Positions 16,546 through 25,345 are shown, counted from the first letter of the stretch. The stretch: DNA of 64,000 bases from JASBTN01 sp965228805 (GCF_965228805.1 NZ_CBDDIE010000003.1:496001-560000), one strand, 5' to 3'. A program made the numbers and translations. Notes: generated by a model not told the origin, from the sequence alone.

Positions 16546-16730
16546 GACACACTATTTATGTGGCGCCCCGCCCCCGGCGCGGCGGGGCGGGGTGGCACCC
16601 GGCCGCGTCCTTCGTGACGGCGCAAAGGGTGGGAGCCGCGGCGGGGGCGGCGGGGGCACCTGACCTCACGGCACCGTTGACGAGGCGGCCGCCAAGCCGC
16701 TCATATCTCCCCTCAAAGGGGAGGAGAGCG

Positions 16731-17123
16731 ATGCCGTTGGAGGTTCTGGCATCCATTGTCGTGGTCGGTCTGGCCGCGATCTGGATCATGATGCGTTTCA
16801 TGGGGTTCGACCGGGAGCTGCGCTTTGCGGACGAGGCCGTGGCGCGCGCGGAATGGGCAGCTGACAACCCGACCGCGCCGCCGCTGGACATCATCGTGGC
16901 CGAGAGCGGCAAGGCCGCGCTGGTGCGCAACAAGCGCGGCTTGGGTCTGATCTGGACCATGGGGCTGGACACCGCGAGCCATGACCTGGCTGGCGCCGTC
17001 CCGCGCCCGCATCCCAAGGGGCTGCGCGTGGTTCTACACGATTTCGCCGCGCCCTCGGTCCTGGTCGAACTGACCCCCGACGAGATCCCGACCTGGCATC
17101 AAATGATCGAGGAGGCCGCATGA
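16731..17123 (+). CDS. Hypothetical membrane-anchored protein
   Basis: A 130-residue protein of no family I recognise. It opens with one hydrophobic helix (EVLASIVVVGLAAIWIMMRF), then a mixed soluble domain containing DIIVAESGKAALVRNKRGLG, SHDLAGAVPRPHPKGLRVVL and a C-terminal LVELTPDEIPTWHQMIEEA. The ATG at 16731 follows GGGGAGGAG by 6 nt, which rules out the longer open frame upstream. Its stop overlaps the start of the sterol-desaturase-like gene (ATGA), so the two are coupled and probably act together at the membrane. Confidence 0.75.
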   Translation: MPLEVLASIVVVGLAAIWIMMRFMGFDRELRFADEAVARAEWAADNPTAPPLDIIVAESGKAALVRNKRGLGLIWTMGLDTASHDLAGAVPRPHPKGLRVVLHDFAAPSVLVELTPDEIPTWHQMIEEAA

Positions 17124-18049
17124 GCTACCCTGACGTGGTGAACTACGCAGTGCCCGGTTTTGTGGCGCTGATCGTGATCGAGATGGTCTGGATCTTCGTC
17201 AAGAAACGCGGCGGGCGGTACGAGTCGAAGGACGCGATGACCTCGCTGGCAATGGGCGTCGGCAATGTGGTGGCCGGGATCATCCTGGGCTTCATCACCT
17301 ACGGGTTCTTCATGTTCCTTTGGCGCCTCACGCCGCTGGACCTGGGCCATGCCTGGTGGGTCATTGCGCTCTGTTTCGTGCTGGACGACCTGCGCTATTA
17401 CTGGGTGCATCGTTTCGGCCACCGTATCCGCTGGGTCTGGGCCAGCCATGTGAACCACCATTCAAGCCAGCATTACAACCTGACCACGGCGCTCAGGCAG
17501 ACCTGGACCGGCACCTTTACCCTGATGATGGTGGTGCGCGCGCCGCTGGTGCTGATGGGGTTCCACCCGGCGATGATCTTCTTTGTCGGCGGGCTGAACC
17601 TGATCTATCAGTTCTGGATCCACACCGAAGCCATCGACAAATGCCCGCGCTGGTTCGAGGCCGTGATGAACACGCCGAGCCACCACCGGGTGCACCACGG
17701 GCGCAATGCACGCTACCTGGACGCCAATTACGCGGGCGTCTTCATCATCTGGGACAGGATGTTCGGCACTTTCGTGCCCGAACAGGAGAGCGAGCCGGTG
17801 GACTATGGTCTGGTGCACAATATCGGCACGTTTAACCCGATCCGCGTGGCTTTTCACGAGTGGGTCGCGATCGCGCGCGATTGGAGGCAGCCCGGGGTCA
17901 CCTGGAAGGATCGCTGGAATTACGCCGTGCGCCCGCCGGGGTGGCGCCATGACGGGCGGGGCGGCTCGACCGAAATGCTGAAACGACTGGATGTGAAGCG
18001 GAACCCGGAGAAGGCGGGCACGCCGGGGTTCGAGCCTGAACGGATGTAG
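17120..18049 (+). CDS. Fatty acid hydroxylase / sterol desaturase family protein
   Basis: A membrane di-iron oxygenase of the fatty acid hydroxylase superfamily, 309 residues. All three histidine boxes are present: HRFGH near residue 100, HVNHHSSQHYN near residue 112, and HHRVHH near residue 190. Membrane helices include FVALIVIEMVWIFV, VVAGIILGFITYGFFMFLW and AWWVIALCFVLDDL. The bacterial relatives modify sterols, hopanoids, carotenoids or ornithine lipids, so the substrate cannot be named. It is translationally coupled to the preceding hypothetical gene. A 6-bp hairpin (GGCCGC/GCGGCC) follows at 18072. Confidence 0.9.
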   Translation: MSYPDVVNYAVPGFVALIVIEMVWIFVKKRGGRYESKDAMTSLAMGVGNVVAGIILGFITYGFFMFLWRLTPLDLGHAWWVIALCFVLDDLRYYWVHRFGHRIRWVWASHVNHHSSQHYNLTTALRQTWTGTFTLMMVVRAPLVLMGFHPAMIFFVGGLNLIYQFWIHTEAIDKCPRWFEAVMNTPSHHRVHHGRNARYLDANYAGVFIIWDRMFGTFVPEQESEPVDYGLVHNIGTFNPIRVAFHEWVAIARDWRQPGVTWKDRWNYAVRPPGWRHDGRGGSTEMLKRLDVKRNPEKAGTPGFEPERM

Positions 18050-18104
18050 GCACACCTCCCGCAATGCGAAAGGCCGCCCCGGTGACGGAGCGGCCCTTTG
18101 ATTT

Positions 18105-18135
18105 CACCACGCGCCTGGGAGGGAGGCGCGTGGTG
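18105..18135. terminator. 12-bp hairpin between convergent genes
   Basis: CACCACGCGCCT (18105-18116) pairs perfectly with 18124-18135 across a GGGAGGG loop. It lies between the hydroxylase (ends 18049) and the small exported protein gene (ends 18151 on the other strand). The T-run is weak on both sides. Confidence 0.6.
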
Positions 18136-18150
18136 GGGTCTGATCGGCGA

Positions 18151-18378
18151 TCACTTCAGCAGAGCGCGCACGATCTGGCGTTTCTCACCTTCGCTGTCGC
18201 CCGAGTGGATGGCGTTCAGAACCTTGCGCACCTGGGTGTCCGAGAGGCTCTCGACGGCAACGCTGTTCGGCACGTAGTTGCTGATCGCGTGCAGGTCGGC
18301 GGAGGTGACCGAAGCGGCCTGGGCGGCGCCAGCCAGAGTAACCAGGGCAAGGGCGGAGGTGGCGATGATGCGTTTCAT
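18151..18378 (-). CDS. Small exported protein (75 aa)
   Basis: A 75-residue protein with a Sec signal peptide (MKRIIATSALALVTLAGAAQA, cleavage after AQA) and a 53-residue mature part beginning ASVTSADLHAISNYVPNSVA and containing LSDTQVRKVLNAIHSGDSEG. I recognise no named family. A similar small exported protein occurs widely in Rhodobacteraceae, as far as I recall. An AGGAAC ribosome site precedes the ATG. Two small dyads lie in the long upstream gap and could regulate it. Confidence 0.8.
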   Translation of the reverse strand: MKRIIATSALALVTLAGAAQAASVTSADLHAISNYVPNSVAVESLSDTQVRKVLNAIHSGDSEGEKRQIVRALLK

Positions 18379-18852
18379 TTCAGTGTTCCTTTCGAGTGGG
18401 GGCACAGGGCCCGTGGGAGTGTGTTTCTTGCTGGGCTGTCTGCCCGACACCAGACAAACTGGGGTTGGAAAATCCGGTTTCAAACTCACGGAGCGCTCGC
18501 AATTGCTCACGCGGTTGTGCCCTTGAAAACAAGGCCTGTCAGACAGGGCATTGTGCCTTTCTGCACAGGCTATGTGCGGCTCAAGCAGGGCTGAAAACAT
18601 GGGGTTTTGCGGGGTGTAGGAAAGCTCACACGCAGGAGCGGAAATCAGGTGCAAAAAAATCGATCACAAAAAGTTTTTGGCGGCAGAAAAACGAAATGTT
18701 GCGACGCCCTCCGCCTTGCGTGAGCGGGCGTGACCGCAACGGGGGGGGACCGGCCTGCAGAAGCTTGCTCAAACCATGGCAGGCCCCTGTTCCCGTCGAC
18801 CCATCGCGCCTATGCTGGCCTCAAATCCATGGTTCAGTGACGAGGGTGCAGC
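18379..18852. other. Gene-free stretch with two dyads
   Basis: No convincing gene. It holds the dyads TGTCTG-N8-CAGACA (18436-18455) and CCTGTC-A-GACAGG (18535-18547), both containing the TGTC/GACA core. They lie 58 and 157 nt upstream of the small exported protein start at 18378, so they may be operator sites. The GC content drops in 18640-18710, where the divergent promoters are likely. Confidence 0.5.
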
Positions 18853-20049
18853 ATGCGAGTTGACAGGCGACAGGTCGTTTTGGGGGCTTTGGCGGGCGCC
18901 GGTTTCGGCGTTGCCTCGCCCCTTTGGGCGCAGGCGGGGTTCGACGCCTGGCTGGGCGGGTTTCGTGCCCGCGCCCGGGCGGCGGGCATCCGGAGGGCGA
19001 CCCTGGACAAGGGGCTGGCCGGTGCACGTTACCTGCCCAAGGTAATCGAGCTGGACCAGCGCCAGGCGGAGGTGGCGAAGCCGATGCAGGACTACCTGGC
19101 CTCGGCGGCCTCGTCGGCGCGGATCACCGGCGGGCAGCGGGCGTTGCACAAATGGGGCGACACGCTCGGCCGGATCGAGAAACGTACCGGCGTGCCTGCC
19201 GAGGTCGTGGTGGCGATCTGGGGCATGGAAAGCAGTTTCGGTGGGTTTCGCGGATCGCAGCCGGTGATCTCGGTGCTCGCCACGCTGGCCTTCGAGGGGC
19301 GCCGGGCCGGGCGGTTCGAAGACGAGCTGATTGCCGCGCTGAAGATCCTGCAGAAGGGCCACGCGAGCCCCGGCCAGATGGTCGGCAGCCACGCAGGCGC
19401 GATGGGGCATACGCAGTTCATGCCCTCGACCTACCTGGCCCATGCGGTGGATGGCACGGGCGATGGAACGCGCGACATCTGGGGGAATGATCCGCGCGAT
19501 GCGCTGGCCTCGACGGCGGCCTATCTGAAGGCTTTGGGATGGCGCAAGGGCCAGCCCTGGGGTGTTGAGGTCGCCCTGCCTGCTGGGTTCGATCCGGGGC
19601 TGACCGGGCGGGTTCTGAAACGCAGCCGCAAGGACTGGACCGGGTTGGGCGTGCGCCTGGCGGATGGCGGGACGTTGCCGGATCATGGCAAGGGCGGGAT
19701 CATCCTGCCCGCGGGCCCGCGTGGTCCTGCCTTCATGATCTGGGAGAACTTCCAGGTGCTGAAGGGCTACAATTATGCCGACAGCTATGTGATCGGGGTC
19801 GGCCACCTGTCGGATCGCATTGCGGGCGGCGGGCCGATCCGGTCGGGCTTTCCCGACCGGCCCTGGGGCATGACCACGGACCAGCGCATGGCGCTGCAAC
19901 GGCGGCTGAACGCGGCGGGGTTCAATGCGGGCAATCCGGACGGGGTGATTGGCGAGAAAGGCCGCGCGGCGATCCGGGCCTATGAGGCGAGCCGGGGGCT
20001 GCGCGAAACCGGGGTGCCGTCTGTGGCGCTGCTAGAGGCGCTGAACTAA
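18853..20049 (+). CDS. Lytic murein transglycosylase (MltB-like) with peptidoglycan-binding domain
   Basis: A 398-residue periplasmic enzyme that cleaves glycan strands between N-acetylmuramic acid and N-acetylglucosamine. The signal peptide has a twin-arginine-like start (RVDRRQVVLGALAGAGFG). The MltB/SLT_2 domain (residues 30-300) has the catalytic glutamate in IWGMESSFGGFRG near residue 129, and the motifs GAMGHTQFMPSTYL and WGNDPRDALASTAAYL. A C-terminal peptidoglycan-binding repeat (residues 335-398) reads MALQRRLNAAGFNAGNPDG and ends VPSVALLEALN. Its stop overlaps the convergent MFS gene by 4 nt. Confidence 0.93.
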   Translation: MRVDRRQVVLGALAGAGFGVASPLWAQAGFDAWLGGFRARARAAGIRRATLDKGLAGARYLPKVIELDQRQAEVAKPMQDYLASAASSARITGGQRALHKWGDTLGRIEKRTGVPAEVVVAIWGMESSFGGFRGSQPVISVLATLAFEGRRAGRFEDELIAALKILQKGHASPGQMVGSHAGAMGHTQFMPSTYLAHAVDGTGDGTRDIWGNDPRDALASTAAYLKALGWRKGQPWGVEVALPAGFDPGLTGRVLKRSRKDWTGLGVRLADGGTLPDHGKGGIILPAGPRGPAFMIWENFQVLKGYNYADSYVIGVGHLSDRIAGGGPIRSGFPDRPWGMTTDQRMALQRRLNAAGFNAGNPDGVIGEKGRAAIRAYEASRGLRETGVPSVALLEALN

Positions 20050-21236
20050 CGCAGGCGCAGCATCAGGCTGCCCAGCGCCAGAACCCCGGCCCCACCCGCC
20101 AGACCAAGCGTGGCGGGAAAGCCGATCAGCTCGACCATCACGCCCAGGGCCCCTGCCCCGGCCGCCGCGGCACCGATGCCGACCATGGCCCAGAGGCTCA
20201 TCACCCGGCCACGCAGGTCGTCATCCAGCCCCATCTGCACCGTGGTCTGCATGGAAATCCCGGAGACAGAGCTGGCAAAGCCCAGCCCGGTGACAATGGC
20301 CAGCGTCAGCGCCCAGCTGCCGGACTGGCCCATCACCATGACCGCGCCCATGCCGATCAGCGTCAGGGCCAGGGCCCAGCGTGGCAGTTTTCCTTCAGCC
20401 TGCGCAGGCGTCAGCGCCTTGATGAACCCGGCCACCAGCGCACCGGCACCGGCGCAGGCGGTCAGCACACCCAGACCGGCGGGGCCTTTCGAAAAGATAC
20501 CGTCGGCGACGACCGGCAGGATTTCGAGCGCGCCGCGAATGACAAAGGCGAAGATGCCGGTGGCGAGGATCGCGTGGCGGATATGCGGCACACGGGCTGC
20601 GTGACGGATGCCATCCCCCAACGCCTCAAGGAACGGTGGCTTCGCCCCGCGCCGGGTCTTTTCGCGGGGCTTGAGCGCGCTCAAGGCCAGAAGGAACGGC
20701 AGATAGCAGATCACCTGCAACACCATCACCGCACCGATGCCCCAACCGGCGATGATCCAGCCCGCCAGCGCCGGGCCGATCAGCCGCGCCATGTTGAAGT
20801 TGATCGCCACCAGCGCCACCACCGAGGGCACCGCGGGCGGCGGCACCAGGCGCGGCGCCAGCGACATGCGCACCGGATTGTGGGCCGAGGCCACGATGCC
20901 ATGGGCAAAGGAGATCAGTGCCAGGATCAGCGGAGAGATCACCCCGGTGACCCAGTACAGCAGCAGCAGGCTGGCCAGCACCAGCATCGATCCCTGTGTC
21001 GCCATGGCCGCCAGCTTGACCCGCACCCGATCCACCAACACGCCAAAGAACGGCCCGGTAATCATCGAGGGCGCAAAGCTGAGGAAGGCAACCAGCCCCA
21101 CGAAACTGGGCGCGCCGGTCATTTCCCAGGCCAGCCACCCTACCGTCAGGCGCTGCATCCACAGCCCGTTCAGGGCAAAGGCATTGCCCAGGAAATAGAG
21201 CCGGAAGTCGCGGTGCTTGAGCGCGGTAATGTTCAT
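20046..21236 (-). CDS. MFS transporter (EntS-like)
   Basis: A 396-residue major facilitator permease with about 12 helices; substrate unknown. It starts MNITALKHRDFRLYFLGNAF, the usual start of MFS_3/EntS-like exporters. The loop 2-3 motif is GPFFGVLVDRVRVKLAA, and a second-half equivalent is MGLDDDLRGRVMSLWAMVG. I chose the ATG at 21236; the longer frame continues into the trpB terminator and is not coding. The trpB terminator separates the two genes, so it likely has its own promoter or relies on read-through. Confidence 0.88.
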   Translation of the reverse strand: MNITALKHRDFRLYFLGNAFALNGLWMQRLTVGWLAWEMTGAPSFVGLVAFLSFAPSMITGPFFGVLVDRVRVKLAAMATQGSMLVLASLLLLYWVTGVISPLILALISFAHGIVASAHNPVRMSLAPRLVPPPAVPSVVALVAINFNMARLIGPALAGWIIAGWGIGAVMVLQVICYLPFLLALSALKPREKTRRGAKPPFLEALGDGIRHAARVPHIRHAILATGIFAFVIRGALEILPVVADGIFSKGPAGLGVLTACAGAGALVAGFIKALTPAQAEGKLPRWALALTLIGMGAVMVMGQSGSWALTLAIVTGLGFASSVSGISMQTTVQMGLDDDLRGRVMSLWAMVGIGAAAAGAGALGVMVELIGFPATLGLAGGAGVLALGSLMLRLR

Positions 21237-21249
21237 GGGTCCACCTGAA

Positions 21250-21275
21250 AAGAAAAGGGCCGGTCGCCCGGCCCT
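21250..21275 (-). terminator. Intrinsic terminator of the trpF-trpB run
   Basis: On the minus strand AGGGCCGG and CCGGCCCT form an 8-bp stem (21256-21263 with 21268-21275) with a GCGA loop, followed by TTTCTTTT. It lies 15 nt after the trpB stop. Confidence 0.88.
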
Positions 21276-21289
21276 GTCCGTGTCTGCGC

Positions 21290-22522
21290 TTAGTCGCCGC
21301 GCACCATGTCGACGCCCAGGTGTTTGGCGACGGTAAAGATGTCCTTGTCGCCGCGTCCACACATGTTCATGCAGATGATGTGATCGGCGGGCAGCTCTGG
21401 TGCGATCTTCATCACATGGGCCAGCGCGTGGGAGGGCTCCAGCGCCGGGATAATCCCTTCGGTCGTGCAGCAAAGCTGGAACGCCTCCAGCGCCTCGGTG
21501 TCGGTGATGGCGACATATTCGGCGCGGCCGATCTCGTGCAGCCAGGAATGTTCCGGCCCGATGCCCGGGTAGTCCAGACCGGCCGAGATCGAGTGGCCCT
21601 CCAGGATCTGCCCGTCCTCGTCCTGCAACAGGTAAGTGCGGTTGCCATGCAGCACGCCGGGACGGCCACCGGTGAGCGAGGCGCAGTGTTCCATCTTCAT
21701 GTCGACGCCCTTGCCGCCCGCTTCGACACCGATGATGCGCACGCTTTCGTCGTCGAGGAACGGGAAGAACAGGCCCATGGCGTTGGAGCCGCCGCCGATC
21801 GCGGCGATCACCGTGTCGGGCAGCCGATCCTCGGCCGCCAGCATCTGCGCCTTGGCTTCCTTGCCGATGATCGCCTGAAAATCGCGCACCATGGCCGGGT
21901 ACGGGTGCGGCCCCGCCACCGTGCCGATGCAGTAGAACGTGTCGCGCACGTTCGTCACCCAGTCGCGCAACGCGTCGTTCATCGCGTCCTTCAGCGTGCC
22001 GCGCCCGGAGGTCACCGGAATGACCTCGGCGCCCAGCAGCTTCATGCGGAACACGTTGGGCGCCTGACGCTCGACATCATGGGCGCCCATGTAGACGATG
22101 CATTTCAGACCGAACTTGGCGCAGACCGTGGCGGTGGCCACACCGTGCTGACCCGCGCCGGTCTCGGCAATGATGCGGGTCTTGCCCATGCGGCGGGCCA
22201 GAAGGATCTGCCCCAGCACATTGTTGATCTTGTGCGCGCCGGTGTGGTTCAGCTCGTCGCGTTTCAGGTAGATCTTGGCCCCGCCCAGGTGCTTGGTCAG
22301 CCCCTCGGCATAATAAAGCGGCGAGGGGCGGCCCACGTAATGGGTCCAGAGGTCATCCATCTCGGCCCAGAACGTGTCGTCGGTCTTGGCCTTCTCGTAT
22401 TCCGCCTCGAGATCCAGGATCAGCGGCATCAGGGTTTCGGACACGAACCGACCACCGAAATCGCCGAAACGGCCTTTCTCATCCGGGCCGTTCATGAAGG
22501 AATTGAAAAGATCGTTCGCCAT
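21290..22522 (-). CDS. trpB: Tryptophan synthase subunit beta
   Basis: PLP enzyme joining indole and serine to make tryptophan, working with TrpA. The 410 residues fit the TrpB1 type. The N-terminus has GRFGDFGGRFVSETLMP, the PLP lysine lies in NHTGAHKINN near residue 98, the catalytic glutamate in AETGAGQHGVATAT, and the phosphate loop in AIGGGSNAMGLFFPF. The C-terminal MCGRGDKDIFTVAKHLGVDM is canonical. trpA is not in the window. trpF lies 1.4 kb upstream on the same strand, separated by two unrelated genes. Confidence 0.97.
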   Translation of the reverse strand: MANDLFNSFMNGPDEKGRFGDFGGRFVSETLMPLILDLEAEYEKAKTDDTFWAEMDDLWTHYVGRPSPLYYAEGLTKHLGGAKIYLKRDELNHTGAHKINNVLGQILLARRMGKTRIIAETGAGQHGVATATVCAKFGLKCIVYMGAHDVERQAPNVFRMKLLGAEVIPVTSGRGTLKDAMNDALRDWVTNVRDTFYCIGTVAGPHPYPAMVRDFQAIIGKEAKAQMLAAEDRLPDTVIAAIGGGSNAMGLFFPFLDDESVRIIGVEAGGKGVDMKMEHCASLTGGRPGVLHGNRTYLLQDEDGQILEGHSISAGLDYPGIGPEHSWLHEIGRAEYVAITDTEALEAFQLCCTTEGIIPALEPSHALAHVMKIAPELPADHIICMNMCGRGDKDIFTVAKHLGVDMVRGD

Positions 22523-22576
22523 TGGGGCCTCCTGCTGGTCAGAACGGGGATAATGGGCCGGGGGCCGGGGGGCAAG

Positions 22577-22918
22577 TCAGTCTTGCAGAAAAGCGGGACA
22601 GGCCACGCGGGTCAGGGCGCCGATGCAGGTGACGGTGTCGCGGCCGGGCCACCGGGCTTCGATGCGGGTGTAGAAGAGCTCATCCTCGACATCGAGGCTG
22701 ACGAACTGGCGCAACAGGTCCACGCAGGCCGCGCGGTTCGACTTGCACAGGCCCAGAAGGAGCTGCCCGCCGCTGTTTGTCGGATCAATCCCGGCGCCGT
22801 CCTCGATCTGGGCCGCAAGACGCTCGCGCAGCAGCCGGTCCACATCTGCGTCGGAAGGCTTGGTGACAAAGGCTGCGACAAGAAGAGCAACCAGGCAGAT
22901 GAGAGCAAGTCTCAGCAT
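22577..22918 (-). CDS. Hypothetical exported protein in the trp block
   Basis: A 113-residue protein with a hydrophobic start (LRLALICLVALLVAAFV, signal peptide or anchor) and a soluble part with four cysteines (LLGLCKSNRAACVDLLRQF, DTVTCIGALTRVACPAFLQ). The paired cysteines suggest two disulfides in the periplasm. No family is recognised. It sits between the sulfotransferase-like gene and trpB on the same strand with short gaps. Confidence 0.7.
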   Translation of the reverse strand: MLRLALICLVALLVAAFVTKPSDADVDRLLRERLAAQIEDGAGIDPTNSGGQLLLGLCKSNRAACVDLLRQFVSLDVEDELFYTRIEARWPGRDTVTCIGALTRVACPAFLQD

Positions 22919-22958
22919 GATGTTCCGGCTCCAACGTTAGGAATGAGTATAGGTGCAG

Positions 22959-23960
22959 TCATGCAAGCCCTTCGAGAAGGCGCTTCATCTGCTTGCGGCC
23001 ATGCGAAAACCGGGGCAACCGCCTGGCCCAGTTCGTGAAATCCGCCCGGACGCTCGTGGAGAAGTCCAGGATGTCCTGAACGGTTTCAAAGACCACGGCC
23101 CCTTGCGGCGGGATTTCCGGCGCGAACTTCCGCCCCATGCGCGCTTCGACCCAGGCAATGTCGGAGGCATTCTCGACGAGCGCCGGGCTGACGACCTCCT
23201 CGCCCAGATCAAACCGTGTCGACCCGAACTTCGCAATCGCATGCGGAAAGGCGCGCCTTCGGCCATGCTCGCGCGGTTCGCCGCGTTCTTCCTGGCGACA
23301 CCGCCATTCAAAGAGCGTTGCGAAGGCTTCCGCAGAAATGGAGGGGTTCAGCTCCTTTCCCGCGGGCAGGTCGGCAGGGTCGAAGCCGACGCGACGCGCG
23401 AAATCCGTCAACACGTCCTGCCCCTCCAACCTGTCCCGTTCGAAGGGAATCAGGGTCATATGGTCTGCCCCGAGGGCCTTTTCCCATTTTTCAAACCGCT
23501 TGCCGTAGCCGGGCCAAAGGGCGGCGCCCGAAAATTGCGTGAAGCCGACCTTGACCCGTTGCTGCGCCTGCGACCGCATATAGCTGCGGGGAGGCCGGAT
23601 ATAGGCGAGCGCCTGGACCTGGTCGAAATGCGGCGACATCGCGCAGAGCAGGTCGGTCACTTTCTCAGGGGGCAGCATCTGCGGGAACCCTTCGCCCGAG
23701 ATCACCACATCGCGCCGGTCGCGACCAAGTTCGTGGTCCAGGTCCTTGCGCGTGATTTGCGGGCGCACGGGCTTTCCCCCGGCAAAGTAGTTTTCCCGCT
23801 GCTGTTCCTCGCCGAACAGCTGGATCATCGCAGGCGTGTGGTTCGGCATGCCAAGCGAAAAATAGCGCACGCGGTCGTTCTGTACGCCGGACAGGCCGTT
23901 CTGGATCGTGGTTGACCCGGTCTTGTTCATGCCCAGGTGCAGAAAGAGCGTGCGCGTCAT
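22959..23960 (-). CDS. Sulfotransferase-like P-loop protein
   Basis: A 333-residue protein whose start TLFLHLGMNKTGSTTIQNGL matches the PAPS-binding P-loop of the sulfotransferase family (HxGxxKTGTTxIQ). A second feature is the 3'-phosphate-binding region QALAYIRPPRSYMRSQAQQR near residue 120, with Arg and Ser as in sulfotransferases. The acceptor is unknown; in marine bacteria these enzymes are thought to modify surface glycans or lipids. The start overlaps the trpF stop by 4 nt (ATGA), so it is translationally coupled to a tryptophan gene, an odd pairing. Confidence 0.75.
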   Translation of the reverse strand: MTRTLFLHLGMNKTGSTTIQNGLSGVQNDRVRYFSLGMPNHTPAMIQLFGEEQQRENYFAGGKPVRPQITRKDLDHELGRDRRDVVISGEGFPQMLPPEKVTDLLCAMSPHFDQVQALAYIRPPRSYMRSQAQQRVKVGFTQFSGAALWPGYGKRFEKWEKALGADHMTLIPFERDRLEGQDVLTDFARRVGFDPADLPAGKELNPSISAEAFATLFEWRCRQEERGEPREHGRRRAFPHAIAKFGSTRFDLGEEVVSPALVENASDIAWVEARMGRKFAPEIPPQGAVVFETVQDILDFSTSVRADFTNWARRLPRFSHGRKQMKRLLEGLA

Positions 23961-24604
23961 TTTGCGCCCGTGGCCGCCGTCACGAACCGTGCGACCAGGC
24001 CCGCATCCTTTTCGCCCGGGGCGCTTTCCACGCCGGAACTCACGTCAACCTGGCGCGCGCCGGTGCGTTTGATCGCCTCGGCCACGTTGTCAGGATTGAG
24101 CCCTCCGGCCAGCAGCCATGGGCAGGGCCAGTATTTGCGCGCCACGAGCGTCCAGTCAAAGGCCAGGCCGTTGCCACCCGGCAGCACGGCGCCCTTGGGC
24201 GCCTTGGCGTCGATCAAGAGCTGATCGGCCACCGGGGCGTAGAGGTCGATCTGCACCACGTCTGCGGCTTCCGCAATGCCGATCGCCTTGATCACGGGCA
24301 GGCCGAAGCGGTCCTTGACCTCGGCCACCCGTTCGGGGCTTTCGGCGCCATGCAGCTGGATCATGTCGGTGGTGGTGGCATCCAGAATGCGTGCGATCTG
24401 ATCATCCGGGGCGTTCACCACCAGGGCGACCTTGGCCACGCCCACGGGTACATCGAGCATCAGCGCGCCCGCCTCGGCGGGCGTCACGTAACGCGGGCTT
24501 TTCGGAAAGAAGTTGAAGCCGATATAGCGCGCGCCAGCCTCGGCCGCCGCCGCCACTTGCTCGGGCCGCTTGAGCCCGCAGATCTTGACCGAAATCTCCG
24601 CCAT
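23957..24604 (-). CDS. trpF: Phosphoribosylanthranilate isomerase
   Basis: Isomerises phosphoribosylanthranilate to CdRP in tryptophan synthesis. It is a TIM barrel of 215 residues. The catalytic cysteine lies in VKICGLKRPEQVAAAAEAGA (residues 6-25) and the general acid aspartate in ARQVDVSSGVESAPGEKDAG. Other marks are YIGFNFFPKSPRYV, DMIQLHGAESPERV and PWLLAGGLNPDNVAEAI. It is followed directly by the sulfotransferase-like gene and preceded by lapA. Confidence 0.96.
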   Translation of the reverse strand: MAEISVKICGLKRPEQVAAAAEAGARYIGFNFFPKSPRYVTPAEAGALMLDVPVGVAKVALVVNAPDDQIARILDATTTDMIQLHGAESPERVAEVKDRFGLPVIKAIGIAEAADVVQIDLYAPVADQLLIDAKAPKGAVLPGGNGLAFDWTLVARKYWPCPWLLAGGLNPDNVAEAIKRTGARQVDVSSGVESAPGEKDAGLVARFVTAATGAK

Positions 24605-24613
24605 GGGCGGTGT

Positions 24614-24964
24614 TTACCGCGCTTCCTCAAGCAAGGCCAGAACATCGTCGCCGGTCTTGCTTTCGGGCGTCTTGATCGTCTTGACCTCACGCTCCAGCTT
24701 GGCGACCGAGCGCTTGGCCCGCGCCCCTTCGGCCCGGTGCTTGTGTTCGCGCAGCCACTCCCAGACGAAACCGATCAGCACGCCCGAGATGATCGCACCG
24801 AAAATGATGATGAAGAGCGGCAGCGTCACCGACCATGAGAAACCCAGGAAGCCGGTCAGCCCCTCGGGCAGCAGGTGCAGCGTCACCGCGCCGCGATTGG
24901 CCATGGCGACCGTGACCAGACAGACCGCCAAGGCGGCCAGGAACGCATAGCGAATGTAACGCAT
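24614..24964 (-). CDS. lapA: LapA family (DUF1049) membrane protein
   Basis: A 116-residue inner-membrane protein. Two helices (YIRYAFLAALAVCLVTVAMA; LPLFIIIFGAIISGVLIGFV) enclose a short loop with GAVTLHLLPE, and a cytoplasmic coiled tail (REHKHRAEGARAKRSVAKLE) follows. This is the DUF1049/LapA pattern; in E. coli LapA partners LapB in controlling LPS synthesis, and lapA sits near ihfB in many alphaproteobacteria. Only 9 nt separate it from ihfB. Confidence 0.88.
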   Translation of the reverse strand: MRYIRYAFLAALAVCLVTVAMANRGAVTLHLLPEGLTGFLGFSWSVTLPLFIIIFGAIISGVLIGFVWEWLREHKHRAEGARAKRSVAKLEREVKTIKTPESKTGDDVLALLEEAR

Positions 24965-24973
24965 GAGAGCCTC

Positions 24974-25258
24974 TTACGACTTGCCGTTCAGACGATCCCG
25001 CAGAAGCTTGCCGGTCTTGAAGAAAGGCACGTGCTTTTCCTCGACCTGGACCGACTCGCCGGTACGCGGGTTGCGCCCGATACGAGCATCCCGCTTCTTG
25101 ACTGAAAAGGCGCCAAATCCGCGCAGCTCGACCCGATCCCCGCGGGCCATCGCTTCGATGATTTCTTCGAAAATCGTGTTCACGATGCGCTCGACGTCAC
25201 GCTGATAGAGATGCGGATTCTCGTCCGCGATCTTCTGGATCAGTTCCGACCGGATCAT
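24974..25258 (-). CDS. ihfB: Integration host factor subunit beta
   Basis: DNA-bending histone-like protein that pairs with IhfA. The 94 residues start MIRSELIQKIADENPHLYQR. The beta-arm has IGRNPRTGESVQVEEKHVP with the DNA-intercalating proline in RNPRTG, and the GFGAFSVKKR strand is typical. It follows rpsA in the usual alphaproteobacterial order but has its own upstream promoter-like sequence and is separated from rpsA by a strong terminator. Confidence 0.96.
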   Translation of the reverse strand: MIRSELIQKIADENPHLYQRDVERIVNTIFEEIIEAMARGDRVELRGFGAFSVKKRDARIGRNPRTGESVQVEEKHVPFFKTGKLLRDRLNGKS

Positions 25259-25316
25259 CCCATTCCCCCCATTCGACCTGTTTCGGCGCCTTTTGGGCAG
25301 TGCGCCGTTCCCATCA

Positions 25317-25345
25317 ACTATAGGGACATATTTTCCACCGTGAAA
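25317..25345 (-). promoter_or_regulatory. Candidate sigma-70 type promoter of ihfB
   Basis: On the minus strand TTTCAC (25340-25345) and TATAGT (25317-25322) are separated by exactly 17 nt. The predicted start would give a leader of roughly 50 nt before the ihfB ATG. The stretch is clearly AT-richer than its surroundings. Confidence 0.5.

Noticed and set aside
16049..16730. Long open frames through the 44-bp repeats giving repeated Arg/Ser/Ala-rich peptides
   Set aside because: The unit is not a multiple of three, several frames on both strands are open at once, there is no ribosome site, and the hairpin compensation points to nucleic-acid structure.
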